Source: Ehretia macrophylla (lineage: Eukaryota > Streptophyta > Magnoliopsida > Boraginales > Ehretiaceae). From it: DNA of 64,000 nucleotides. The stretch spans positions 3,064,501 through 3,128,500 of the forward strand of contig CM075768.1 of assembly GCA_037974665.1 (NCBI GenBank), in the 5' to 3' direction. Of this stretch, positions 50,701-62,955 are shown one piece after another. Under the pieces are notes generated by a model. The model worked only from the letters and a program-made list of their open reading frames with translations. It made no database searches and was not told the origin of the DNA. Both the position numbers and the translations under genes were made by a program. The first letter of the stretch is position 1. Each line of letters begins with the position of its first letter.

Positions 50701-51220
50701 ATGCAAGACTTAGTTGGGGATTTTTCACTATTTCACTTTAAAATGTTACTTTTTTCACGCGAAAAGGCTACTTAAACTTTTTGGTTTATTTCTAAAATAA
50801 TTTTACAAAGTCACGGGTCAATAAATAATGATAGACTAAATTTTAAGATATTTAAAGGACTAGTTTTAAAAATTTAAATGAATAGTCCTCAAATAAACTT
50901 TAAAAGTATTTTAAATACAATTTTCACTAAAAATCTTATAACAATAATCTGAATGCACATATAACAAATACTAAAATAAATAAACTCGTAATTTTACTAA
51001 TAAAAGTTAATTAAACACATAATTGCACGTAAAAGACAAATAAACACGAAATTTCATATATTATAACAAAGAAATATTTTAAACAATTAAATGCACCTAT
51101 CTCATTTACTAAAATAAATAAACACATGATTTTACTCATAAAAGTTAATTAAACACGAAATTCGCATGTAAACTCAAATATACACATAATTGCACTTATG
51201 GTCATAATCGGGGTGCCACA
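47789..51220 (-). mobile_element. E0 5' LTR
   Basis: It starts TGTAACATCCCAATCCCTC and ends CGGGGTGCCACA (sense start TGTGGCACCCC). It is 3,432 bp long. H3 (47958-47974) has a stem changed to AAGAC/GTCTT, H2 (48397-48415) is followed by a degenerate second copy (48417-48435), and TGGTTGCGCAACCA is at 48985-48998. An H1 was not found. After its right end, ttgtc (51221-51225) should be the TSD; the partner lies left of the window. The 162-codon frame 48650-49138 covers the GC-rich island and is not supported as a gene. Confidence 0.85.
47958..47974 (-). other. hairpin H3 with compensated stem
   Basis: Arms AAGAC and GTCTT replace the AAGGC/GCCTT of other copies, a paired G-C to A-T change. In sense the loop is TCAGATG instead of TCGGATG. 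Confidence 0.6.
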
Positions 51221-52156
51221 TTGTCGGTCTTCTCAAGCCAAATGGAGAAGATTTCTCTTGCAATCTTGCTTATTTGTGCTCTTCTAAGCAAATTACAAGT
51301 GATTCCAAGCTACCCTAAGCCTATTCCTTGTATCTTCAAGCTTAGTTGGTGAGGGATTAGCATTTTTGTGCATATTTAAAGTTTATGTAATGTTTTTAAA
51401 TTTCTAGATTTTTTGTTATTTGCTTATAAGATGCTTGGTTATTGAATAATATAGTGTCTACATACTATATAAACTTGTTTTGTGTAGTTGAATAGCTTGG
51501 TTGGTGATTTATTGCAAAGGGTGCATTGTAGAAGATGATGAATACTAATTTTCTAGGGTTTTTGTGAAATGTTGATTCTAAGCTTGTTTATATGCTATCT
51601 AATGATGCCATAGGTTCTAGTGAACCTAGGTTAGTGATTATAATAGATATAAACTTGAATAATCTTGTTAAATTAGCTTGGTTACAAAAGGGGCTTTGCG
51701 TAAATTGGTTATTCTGGTATGGTTGAATGCCATAATTAGTGTTTATTATATGAGTTAGTGTTTAAAATGTAATTATGATATTGATTTGAGAGGTGGTTTG
51801 GGTAGTTGTAGTTCAAAGTGACCACGGGACTTTTGGGGCTTTTGTGGTAGAAGTGGTTAAAAGTGAGTTTTCTTAGCTTAAAAGGGGTTCATAAAGTGTT
51901 CTTAGGAAGATGGAATGGTTGGATTGTGGTTTACTTGGGTTTCGTTTTGTATGAGCTTGAAATTTTACTAAGGGGGTTAATTATAGAAAGTTGTAATAAA
52001 TGTTAGTTTTTTACCCTTATGTGCTTAGTTTAGTGCTTAAAGACGCTTGTTTAGAATTTTCACACATTTGGTGAAGTTTCGTGAATTGTGTTGTTTGGTT
52101 ACTTTGAATGAATATGTCTAATTCGTGTTATATTGCTTATATATTATAACTATGTG

Positions 52157-52184
52157 TGAGGGCAACCTACTTTGTTGTCCCTCA
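52157..52184 (+). other. hairpin H1
   Basis: TGAGGGCAAC pairs with GTTG(T)CCCTCA around CTACTTT, ten pairs with a single bulged T. Confidence 0.7.
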
Positions 52185-52640
52185 ATTGTGTTCATTGAAT
52201 TATATTGTCACTGCTATCTTCAGTGCATTGCATCGTGGTTGCGCAACCATCTCGTCGGGGCGGATGTATTGGGTATTCACTAGGTAGCTGCGGGATTGCC
52301 AGTGGATATTCAATCTCCGTGCTCTAATCCCTCACTCGCCTGGTCCAAAGATTGCCAAGGGGTATTGGGTCGTAGGATTTCTGGGTACATCCAGAGTACA
52401 ACCACTAGAGTGTTTGGGTTTATGCCAGCACATTAATCGAGTTCGTGGTTCGTGGATCAAGGTTCGTGATCGAGATCAAGACTTTGGAGTGTTTGGAGTT
52501 ATGGAGATCGTATCCTTTTTAAATGTGTGGTATTTAATTGTTTAATTGTTTCTTTGATGTATAGCTGCTTATTTCTTGTGTTTAACTGTTGCATTGCACG
52601 AAATGATTTTTGAAAATGCCCCTGATTAACTGTACCCATC

Positions 52641-55082
52641 TGTAAAACCCGGCACGTGACCCTATACGTAATTATACTATTAATAATGCATTTATAACAT
52701 TTCATATGCATGAGCATCAATTCACATGCATTAATATCATTTAACGTGCATATTCATCGTTTTATGTGTCAAAATGTTCATTTACGTGCATTTAAGTTTT
52801 TTTGGTATAACGTAGGCATTAATTATATCCTAGCAATACAAGTCTATCAACTAATTAGTTGCAATTCAACCAAAAGGGCAAACCAGCAAAACATGACTTA
52901 GTTGGAAGGCAAGGTGGTCATTTGGCTCATTAGATATTTGATCACCTAATAACACTATTCTCTCCCACTCAAAACACACACAAACACACTCAACACACAA
53001 AAATTCTGCAATACACACTATACACACTACACTACTCAACCAAAGAGAGAAAGAAGAAGAGAAAGGGAGGAAGAAGAGGGAATGAAGAAGGGTTTAAGGG
53101 CATTTTCTTCAATCCTTTATCATCTTCAAGCTCCATTGAGCCTCCATTGTTGCATCTAAGGTGAGGGTTGTTTTCTTAAAAGTTTTCCAAAGCTACATTG
53201 AGTATGATTGTGATTATATATGTGTATTAATCTTGCTATAGATTGTGCATAAAGACTTGGATTGTGATTTGTTGGGTTTGTGTTCTATTTGAGTATTGTT
53301 GGTAATTGTTGATTAGATGATGTTTTTACATGCTTGGTGGAGGTATTGAAGAGTTGATGAGGTGGGATTGAGTTGGATATTCATGTGTTGCTACAGGTAG
53401 GAGAGTACTGATATTTGGTGTTGTTAGAAGAATGTGTTGTAGAAGATTGAGTTTTTCCCGTCAGGTCATCCGGGAGATATAGCCTTCATCCAGTTGACTG
53501 GATGAAGCAGGTAACGGCCGGATAGGGATTCTCTACTGGGCGTAGAGGCCTCCATCCAGTCGCCCGGATAGGGGCTATAATGCCTGGATGCTTGACAAAT
53601 TTGCGCAGTGATTTTGCGGAGGCCATATCTTATTCGTTTTAGCTCCGAATTGCGCTCCGTTTGATTCTAGAGTCATCTACTTTCAATAAAATTTAATTAT
53701 AAACCAAGATCATGTTAATTGGAATTTGGGAAAATAGGTAAATTATCTAATTAATTTAAGTTAATGTAAAAGTATTGGAAACGCTTGTATGATGAAAAAT
53801 CTTCCTTATTGACCTTCACATTGTCTTTATGAATTCTAAAAGTGAGATGTTGTATTTGCTTACTCGTTGATATGTTGGAATATGTTCATGGATAATTGTA
53901 TGCTTAGTATGCTTGAATAAATTTGGCTCATGTATAAGTTTAAACATGTTTGGATTATGCTCAAATCATGAATATGCTTGAATAAGCTTGAATCATATAT
54001 ATATATATATGTTCGAATATGCTTGCTTGTTATACGGGTTTGAGCAACCTACTTTGTTGCCTCCCCTCTATGTTATTATTCATGTTATGGTTACAATGTT
54101 AACCACTACGGGCGCAATGGTTACAACCGCATTATGGGCATGGTAGCGTTCGTTTCCTCTGGGTAGCATCGGGCTACCAGTCAGTCTCAACTACCATGGT
54201 CCCTGGTGGATATCCAGATATCACCTAGGGGTTTGGGGATATTGATAAAGATTGATCCAAGGCCGGCCGTCTACAACAACTGTAAGAACAACCGTATCCT
54301 TTTAATATTATGTGTTACCACTCCCATAGAAGTCTTTGCCCTGGGAATTGGGTTATCTATTGCTATAGCCTATTATTTATATCCTGTTAACTTATTGTTA
54401 CGTACATTGCATGGCATGGTTTTCAAAAGGATTTCGAAAAGGAAAAATGTTTGCAAAAATCACCTGTGACCTTTAACCCTCCCTGAGCTAGTTGTAGCTC
54501 ATTCCTCTTTCTTTACTATTTCAGGTATAGTTAAGCCTGCCATGGGATGGAAAGCTCCAGTTCTTTGTTGAGTTGGATCTTCTGCCTTTTTTATCCTACT
54601 TGATGTCATGATGTGCTCTCTTATGTTATATTATTGTATGATGTAAATGAGAATACTTGTAGGACTGTACTTATTCTTTTGGATAGGTAGGTTGTAAATA
54701 ATTAGTTTATTGTTCTTTTGAGGTCTAGATACAGTAGTTGAACCTAGAAGATGTAATCTGAAGGATCTCAGTCTTGCAGATAAGTATTTGTTGGTTGTAA
54801 TTTTAATTATTAGTGATGAAGTTATATAATGCATTTTATTAGAATTAGGTTATCAATGGGTGAAGTAATTGTGATAATTAACAACATGGATGTTTAGTTC
54901 ATCGAAATCAGAGCCCGGGCTAGTATATTGTGCCTTAGCGGATCTAAGAGGAGTGATCTTCTTAAGCTCGTGGCATCATGATCCCGGATTTGGAAGTCTA
55001 TGTAAGTTGAAGGTAATCATTCTTGTTTCATTAATGCGGTATCAGAGACTATTACATTAACTAGGAAAATGGGATCGTGACA
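52641..55082 (+). mobile_element. solo LTR of a distinct subfamily, TSD ccatc/tcatc
   Basis: It starts TGTAAAACCCGGCACGTGAC and ends ATGGGATCGTGACA; flanks are ccatc (52636-52640) and tcatc (55083-55087), four of five equal. It is 2,442 bp long. Its first 170 bases hold repeated ACGTGCAT-like strings. H1 (54042-54063) and H2 (54484-54501, TGAGCTA/TAGCTCA) are present, while the palindrome is degraded (about 54116). A GGTATCAGAG string at 55038-55047 lies 35 bases before the end and looks like a PBS, though it is inside the unit as I delimit it. Confidence 0.8.
54484..54501 (+). other. hairpin H2, perfect 7-bp stem
   Basis: TGAGCTA and TAGCTCA enclose GTTG, another stem variant in the same position before ATTTCAGGT. 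Confidence 0.65.
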
Positions 55083-56084
55083 TCATCCCTCACTAAGCAA
55101 CTGTGTTTGCTCATTCCTCTTTTTAACATGTTTCAAGAGGAGTTAAGGTTGATCCCTAGTTGTAAGCAGTAGAGGAAGGAGATGAGGTTCAGATTGATTA
55201 GTTGCCTTGACTTGTTATTTGCTGAGGTTGGCTGGCTTGTGTGAAGAATATGCTACTATTGTGTATATGTTCTATTTTGAGACCCTGGGTGGTCTTTTAT
55301 GTATTTGTGTTGTCTTGGGAGGATTGAAATTTAAAATTAAAGTAATTGTATGATTTGGTAGTAGTAGGTGGCATGTAATAACTCTAAAGTTTTACTTTAT
55401 TGCCTAGATATCTTGCATGCTTGTATAGGTTAATAGAAGTTGGTTGATGGACTTAAAATCTAAGAAAGTTAATTAGAAAAGATTAGAGTGGTATGATAAT
55501 CGAATTTATAACCTTAGTATTTCTGCAATCTAGTGACATGCATGCATGTTTGCCTTATTTTGTTATAGTAGAAAGGCTCGGATGGCCTTATAGACTTGGG
55601 AAGTTATGAGATAAATGTTGTATATTGTTGTTGTGGTGATTTTATCTGTGTACAGGTAACCGGTTAGTCCACGGTACAAAGGATACTATGTCCGTTTGTC
55701 AAGTCCGGACTTACCTTTTAGCGTGGGATTGGGTCGGGGTGTGACAAAAATAGTAGGGTTCTGATTAACCCGTAGGTGCAGGACAGATTGTGCAATTAAC
55801 TTCTAGATATCATAACTTGATGAATATAGCTCCAAATTAGAATCCGTTTGAGGCTAAACTCATCTACACTTAATGAACTATATGTCTGTGTAGGTTCAGA
55901 GATTTTAGAGAACTTTAAAGTTGATAACTTAATCATTAAATTCATGCCTGTGCAGTCTAGAATTTCAGTTTGTATCACTAAGTGTTATATGTTGTATTAG
56001 TGGTTAATTCTTGGTAAATAATGGTTGTTTGATGGAATTAAGGTATATGTAAGTGAAACAAAGTCATGTCATGTATAATGAGGG

Positions 56085-58586
56085 TGTAACGCCCCGATCC
56101 CTCACGAGACCGGAGGCTCTAATAACCATGCTATTCTCAACCCAATACCAAACCCGGTCACAAAATTTTAGGGGAAAAACGGACAGAGTTTCCCCTGTAC
56201 TATGGACATTCTGAAAACCTGTAAATTCTCAAATAAGGTAACTACAAGGTAAACAAACTTTTCATGGCTAAATATTTAAAGATTCACGGCCATCCGAGCC
56301 TTGAAGCAAACAATAGTTCCAAAACCACACAAGCATGCAAGTAACTTGTTTATAATATAGTCTAATAACCATGCCATTCTAGGATAATATTAAAACATAC
56401 TTAGAGATAAAACATTATACACTAAGCCATTCACTCCCAAGCATGCAAAGCAACTAGAAATAGAAATATAAGTTATTACAAGCCATAGAATTACCACTGC
56501 TACTACATTATCAGACTTCCAGCTTACATATTACTCAAATACATACATGAGCTTTAAGGCCCCAAAATAGATTATACATAGGACAACAAATTCTTCACAT
56601 AGCAACCAGAAAGCACATCCACCTCAGACAAATATCACACAGCAGCTAAGGCAACTCCACCAACTGTGCCACCTGAAACATGTTAGCGAGGTATGAGCAA
56701 CCACTGTTGCCCAGTGAGGGATATAGTCCTGGGGCGTGCAATACAACAGATAATACAATTATACAACAATATCACTTAGACAATTTAAGAAGCAATGATA
56801 ACATAAGTAACCACACATTTAAAAGGATACATTTCACACAATCCCCTATACACCAATCTTCACTGGTCTTCATTCACGATCCACGAACCACGAGCACGAT
56901 CACGATAAGCCGGCATAACCCCAAACACTCCAGTGGGTGTACTCAGAATCTCCCCCGATAATCCTACGACCCAACATCCCCTGGCAATCTCCGGACCAGG
57001 CGAATGAGGGACTAGGGTACGGAGTTTGAATATCCACCGGCAAGCCCTCTGCCGCCCAGCCGATATTCAACACATCCGCCCCTGACACTATGGTTGCGCA
57101 ACCACTTTGCAATGCACTTAACAATGGCAAGTTAATAGCAATAATATAAGCATTAACACATATGAGGATCAACAAAGTAGGTTGACCTCGAGGCAATTAG
57201 CATAGAAGCAATTATAGAAGCTAATAAGCAGTTTACAAAGGAACATATACAAAATAAGCATAGAATCATACCAAAAGCTCCAAATCGACTTGAAACCACA
57301 TATAAACACTTAAGGAGTCATGCCATGGGTTTAGAAGTGTGAGTCAACCGAAATTGCACCTAAACCCCTTTGTTTTTCAAACTATTTCTCTTCCAAACCA
57401 AGGTTAATGATTCCATTTTCAAAGGAAACTCTCCCAACCTTCTAACTAACCCTCAAGGTACCCTCTCAACCCTCTAACTCATTCAAATGGCTGCGATTAC
57501 CCCGAAAGTCCCAAATTCCCTGTTATGCCTTTACACTACACATACAATGTCCGGGCTTCAAACAAAGGATATCAAGGCTTCTATAGCACCTAGGTAGCCT
57601 AAGGATACTAGAATTGAAGCCCGAATTCACCCGGATTCGCATTAACCCCGAAAGCCCCAAATTAAAGTCGACTATTTTACATTTTTAGCGATTTAAGGAC
57701 AATGCAAGTGCACGGGGCTATTAGATTACCTTCACTAGCACCTAAGGCATCTATTAGAAGCCTTTAATCAAGCTAATTCGAGCAATTACGCAAAACCCTA
57801 GAAAAACGTCACTATTCACCCTAAAAATCAAACTAACGATTCTAACCGTTTAAATTACGAAACGATGGCTCAAATATGTTCTCTAGCACTCATATACAAG
57901 GTATAATAGCATAGATAATCAATACAATAGCATTTGAACACATTTTCAACAAATCAAGAAAATAGCAACTATTTTAAAATGCAAAAATAAGCCGTGAAAT
58001 CCCTCACCAATGCGCGTAGGAGCTCCTAGGAGGCTAGTAGACACCCTAAACCACTTGCACCTAGCTTGGCTTGGCTTGGAATGAGGATTTGTTGAGCAAA
58101 AAAACTCTATTTCTTCTCCAATGCAATTCTCGGATTTGCTACAGTGTTTTCAGCATGCTCTTTTTTTTTTTTTTTTTTTGCTAAGTTATGAGCTAATGTG
58201 TGTGTTGTGTGAGTTATATATTAAATGGGGCTAAGTTGCTTGCTTAAATGGTTCACTAAATGCGCTTAGTTAGCTTAAAACGAGCCTAGATAGTAAAATG
58301 AATGCTAGCTAATTCATTCCCTAAGTTATGTTACGTAACACTATTCATTCAACTACAAAAATTATTTTCTAAACGAGCTCTCCTATCGCCTCTAGCTCAA
58401 TTGCACATTTTTCCCACTACTTTAACAATTAATATGATTTAATAAAAATACTAATTAACTAATAGAATGCAGTTTAAAAACGGAGTGAATAGTAATTTAA
58501 GAAGACAATTAATAAAGCATAGAAAGAGGTGTGCAAATAAAGGATGCAACAGTAATTGAATGCATGGCTAAATCTCGGGCGTCACA
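56085..58586 (-). mobile_element. solo LTR, family A, TSD gaggg
   Basis: It starts TGTAACGCCCCGATCCCTC and ends CTCGGGCGTCACA; gaggg flanks at 56080-56084 and 58587-58591. It is 2,502 bp long and closely related to 12798-15297. It holds H2 (56693-56712), the GC-rich island, TGGTTGCGCAACCA (57091-57104) and H1 (57164-57189). A T run of about 20 bases lies near 58160. Confidence 0.95.
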
Positions 58587-59356
58587 GAGGGTATATTATA
58601 ATCTATGTTGTACAAGAATGCATGTATATTCTTTTGTCTTTAAAGTTATTCATGAGCTACATGTTGTTATCTTGTTGAATTCGTGAAGTTAATTGCTATC
58701 CATGTGAGTTAAGTCCTATTTATATGCAAGTGATAATTAGCAAAGCATGTTCCGAAGCATGTAAACTTGAGCTTAAATTGAAGTAGCATATGTTTTAGTA
58801 ATTATTATGCATGCTAATGCTTATGTGCTCGAGAATGGCCTACTTTGTCATTCCTCACTTACGTGCTATCAAATGTTAATACAATGCGTGCTATATCATG
58901 TTTACATGCTATGTGCTATCACATGTTTACGTGTTAAGTGATATCTCGTGTATCTCGTATCTTGTGTATCTCATGTCAATGGTTGCACAACTATCTCGTT
59001 TGGGGCGGATGTGTTGGGCCTTCCTGGGCGGCATCAGGCATGTCAGTGGCTGGTTTCTCAACCTCTGTACCCTATTTTATCTCTTGCTAGGGCACACATT
59101 GCTACCCCAAGAGGATTTTCTCGTTGGGGCACACAATGCTACCTTGGTAGAGTTTGGTCATAGGATATTTGGGGTACATCAGAAGTACACCCACTGGAGG
59201 GAATGGGATTTACCGGCATTATTATCGTGTTCGTGCTCGTGATCGTGATCGTGATCATCATCGAGTTGGAGTGATAAGGGTTGAATCGAAATCGTATCCT
59301 TTTTTAACTATTATCTAGCTTCATAAACTTGAATGATTATCTCGTATTAATGTGGT

Positions 59357-61811
59357 TGTCACGCCCCAACACGACCCCTCCTATGATCAGTCAGGACGCA
59401 ACGGAATTTCGGCAGTATAACGACAGTAAATAGGATACCGAGGCTCTAAACCAACCTCATTAAACATCATACATCCAGCAACTCCTTAATTCAAACAACA
59501 ACATACAACACAATCATAATATACAATAAACCATCCTCGTTATACGCCTCCGTTCCAACATAACATACAATACTTCAACCTTATCATGCATTTCAAAAAT
59601 AAGTTGAGACATGTTTACAACTTAACCATAGACAAAAGAAAGCCACTAAGTTAACACCATTTGGATCATCATCTTCCAACATCTATTACAATAAGAACCA
59701 CAAAGCATATAAAAGTCTATTAAACTAATACACAAGACATTTAACAACATAAAGTCATGGATAAGACTCGGGAACATATGACTCGTCCACGTAAAGCACA
59801 TTTTCCACATTCTCCTCTTCAGGAGGCACGTACCCGAAATCTTGTGAAAGTACACCTGAAACATGCATTAATAGAGAGTGAGCTTATATACATAAGCCCA
59901 GTGAGGATCCGATAGATCTCGACAGTATTCACTACGCTCCTTGGATTTAGTCCTTTGAGCAAGTAAACACACAACAACAATAATAACATAAATAAAGCTA
60001 TCATCACATAACTATATGACCATTCAATAAGGATACTCTATTTGGTGTAGCTCCAAATGCCATCACGATCTCAACCGTTCTTCTTATAACTCCCCATTAC
60101 TCACGCACCCGAGGTACCTCACTATCCCCTTCCCTCCATGACATCTCCGTCATGCGAGCTGGGGGTAGCCTATGGCAGTCATGCCGGTTTCAACCCGACA
60201 GCCCGACGCTGCCCGAGAGGTGGCACACACATACCAAGGCTCCATATTCATCAATCATCATGCAAGCATAAATCGATCAATCAATTGGGAGATCAGCAAC
60301 AAGAGTGCCCGATTCCCGCATTCAATAATAATCAATCAATAACATCAATATAACATCAATATAACATCAATATTAAATTAAACATCAAACAACGTAGTTA
60401 GATGACAAAGTAGGCCATCTAACCGGACATGCATAATATTCATAATTAAACTCTAAATTACTCAACAACGACTCACCATTCATCACTCGAACACTACCCA
60501 ACCATCTAAGGCATCGCTTAAGAAATTAAAGAATGACAACCTAAACTTCTAAAATTCATAACTTACAATCTACTAATCCAAACATTGCCAAATCAGTTCC
60601 TATCACTCACCCATTCAACCTACTACATTAGCCCTCTCGGAAATCCACCATAACACCTCCAAAACATGCCCGATAACCCTAAAACCCTATGACGTCATGG
60701 CTGGATTTTCCGGATTTCCACACAAACAATGTAATCGAAAATTCGGCATTACAACAGCGCTAACACGTAATTATCAAGTATTTAGAAATCGACGGCAATC
60801 GATTTCGAGCAACGCAACTCAATTAAATCAACTTTGAACATTTTAATCAAAATTAAATACCCGGAAAATAAAAATTATGCTATATCCGACAGAAACTCGT
60901 AGTATTAGTATATAATGATCCCTAGCATGCAAGGAGCAATAATCTATCATCAGATTTCAATTCTAACGGTTCAATCTTCATTTATACGCAAAAACACAAA
61001 AATGACATTTTGAGATCTAGAATTTTTCTCTCACCTTTGATGCGATATAAGCATAGGAATGCGTGCTATGCGAGCCCAACAAGCGGAATCCAAGTCGGTG
61101 CGAAGTTTCACGGACAAAAACTAGGTTTTTCTTTGAAAAATTGGATTGAAAAGCTTTGAAATTCTCTTTCTTTTTCTCTCCTCTTTCTCTCGGCCATGTG
61201 TGTGTTTGTGGAGTGTTTTTTGTGTTGTGTGAGTGTGTGTTGATGACAAGGAGTATTTAAAAGGTTGGTCAATGAAAAAAATGCAAAGTCAAAGTTAGTT
61301 TTAATAGGTATTTTTGTGTTTTTAATGACTTTAATTGCATTTTATTGCTCACCAAGTTAAAAATAAATATGCAACCCCCAAGATATCTCAAGTGGATTAT
61401 TTTTAGGTGACAAGAAGTTTTACATTCAAAGAATTCCACCCGAGTCGGCTTAAAACTCGATTTTCGCAAAAGTCGGTGTAAAAACCCTAATAAATTCTTA
61501 AGCCGATTTTAAAACCGTTTTCATCAAACACAGGTCTATTAAAGTCCGTGGACTAGGTCTAGAAGGGTTAAAAAGACCAGTTTCAAAATTATAGCGGACG
61601 TGTTTCGAAAATACTATTCACTGAAAATCGACGATAAAATTTCTGACTCCGTTTTTGATGAAAATTTCATGAATGCACATTTAGCACGTATTAGGAGTAT
61701 TGAAATCAAAATTATAACTTTCTAGGTCCTATAGCACATAAACAGGTCAAATGCACGTAAAACGAGATAAAACACGTAAATCGAGTTAAAGCAGAAAAGT
61801 GGGGTTTCACA
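59357..61811 (-). mobile_element. solo LTR, family B, TSD gtggt
   Basis: It starts TGTCACGCCCCAACACGAC and ends GTGGGGTTTCACA; gtggt flanks at 59352-59356 and 61812-61816. It is 2,455 bp long. H2 (59879-59900) and H1 (60397-60423) are present. It shares long near-identical blocks with 39794-42236, separated by diverged blocks. Confidence 0.95.
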
Positions 61812-62400
61812 GTGGTACTCTTGTGTTTGCCTTTATATATATGTTACTCGACTTTATGACTCACTTACATGCATTGCACGAATGGGTTTTCAAAAATTCC
61901 CCGTTTTATTCCCTTCACTGAGCATTGTATATGCTCACCCCTTTTATCAATCATGTTTTAGGAGAAGCTATGGTAGTCTCCTAAGATGAGGTGGAAGTGT
62001 AAAGCTATTTGCTCTTGCTTGCCCAAGGTTGAATGCCTTTATGTTATGTTGATCGGAATATGTTGTGTAATAAAGTTGTACTTGATATTATGAAGATGTA
62101 ATCTATTTTGGGACATGGTTAATCTTGTGAATATGGAATATATTGTAGCACTTGTAACTGTAATGTATTAGCTAGTTAGTGAAAAGGCATAAAAAGTCTT
62201 TTGTACTCTATTATTCTATTAGTTGGCTAGGTTGGAAATGTATATATATCTAGCTAAAGAAGAGAAATGTTAGGCCTACCATGCAGTCTTGAATGGAATT
62301 TTATGTGGTGTTGTGTTGTTGGATGTTGTTGAACTTGATTGACTAGATTTGGTATGGCCATAGTATAGGGAAAACTCCGTCCTTTGTACTCAATTATTCT

Positions 62401-62955
62401 ATAATTGCTCTTGAATATGTGGAATGTGCATTGCATGATAATTGTGTACTATGTGGTCCATTTTCCCTCTCATCTGGTGATCAGCAATCGGAGATCAGTG
62501 CTTGGTGACTGGCGATCGATAATCAGTGCTCGGTGTTCGATGGTTGGTATTTGTATTTGGTACTTCTATTGTGTATTCTCATCCGGATTTCTTATTTGGT
62601 ATTTTTTTAAGTATTCTACTCGGGATTCTTATTTGGACTTCTTATTCGGAATTCTCATTTGGTATTCATATTTGGAGATTATATGGTGCTCTTATTCAGG
62701 GAGTTATTATCTGGGATTCTTAGTTGGTATTTTCAATCGGAGAACTTATTTGGCATTCTTATTTGGGCTTCTTACTTGGTATTTATTTTTGGTATTCAGA
62801 GTTCTTGCTCGATGACCTTGATTGATGATCTTGCTTCGTATTTGGTATTAAATCATATGCACTTGAGCCAGAGCTAATGCAGCACAATAAGGAGTTGTCC
62901 TACGAAAGAAGAATTTGAGGACACAATTGTTTTAAGGGGGGAGAATGTGACACCC
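62401..62955 (+). mobile_element. gypsy-type internal 3' region, 13-bp repeats, PPT and start of a 3' LTR
   Basis: About 62579-62800 is a run of degenerate 13-base units ending TTGG, such as CATTCTTATTTGG and TATTCATATTTGG. After GAGGACACAATTG comes the polypurine tract AAGGGGGGAGAA (62934-62945) and the LTR start TGTGACACCC (62946-62955). At that point another LTR has inserted. It is the same kind of internal region as E0 but on the plus strand, and probably the tail of the element whose LTR is 55747-62400. The 136-codon frame 62405-62815 is a reading of the repeats. Confidence 0.75.
62579..62800 (+). repeat. degenerate 13-bp tandem repeat
   Basis: At least ten 13-base units can be laid end to end, with consensus NATTCTTATTTGG and occasional 14-base or longer units. 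Reversed units of the same type lie at 47073-47220. Confidence 0.8.

Larger units (their letters stand above)
51221..55746 (+). mobile_element. plus-sense gypsy-type LTR, 5' part outside window, split by a solo LTR
   Basis: The sequence enters mid-LTR right after E0, at a place corresponding to about 22500-22585 of the copy 22042-25421. It carries H1 (52157-52184), TGGTTGCGCAACCA (52236-52249) and the GC-rich island (52255-52400), is cut by 52641-55082, and continues with H2 (55094-55113) and H3 (55573-55589). It ends GGGTCGGGGTGTGACA at 55746. No internal region follows, so it is probably a solo LTR in the outer LTR; aaaat at 55747-55751 would be its TSD. Confidence 0.75.
55747..62400 (+). 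mobile_element. outer plus-sense gypsy-type LTR, split by two solo LTRs, 3' end lost
   Basis: The pieces 55747-56084, 58592-59356 and 61817 to about 62400 align in order with mid-to-late parts of related LTRs. They include H1 (58831-58856), a decayed palindrome (about 58979), the GC-rich island (58990-59180), a CGTG cluster (59226-59260) and H2 (61919-61937). It ends near the GGGAAAACTCCGTCC motif (about 62370), roughly 100 bases short of a normal LTR end, where it runs into internal sequence. I infer an internal deletion. Its 5' end lies left of the window, beyond the nested stack. Confidence 0.6.

Noticed and set aside
40575-60353. Identical 71-codon frames at 40575 and 60138, suggesting a conserved gene
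   Set aside because: Both lie in near-identical blocks of two family B solo LTRs. The frame is on the strand opposite to LTR sense and is not open in 5234-7546.
62405-62815. 136-codon frame with repeated FGILIW-like residues, resembling a membrane protein
   Set aside because: The periodicity is a 13-bp DNA repeat read in frame. The hydrophobic look follows from T-rich units, and other frames give similar repeats.
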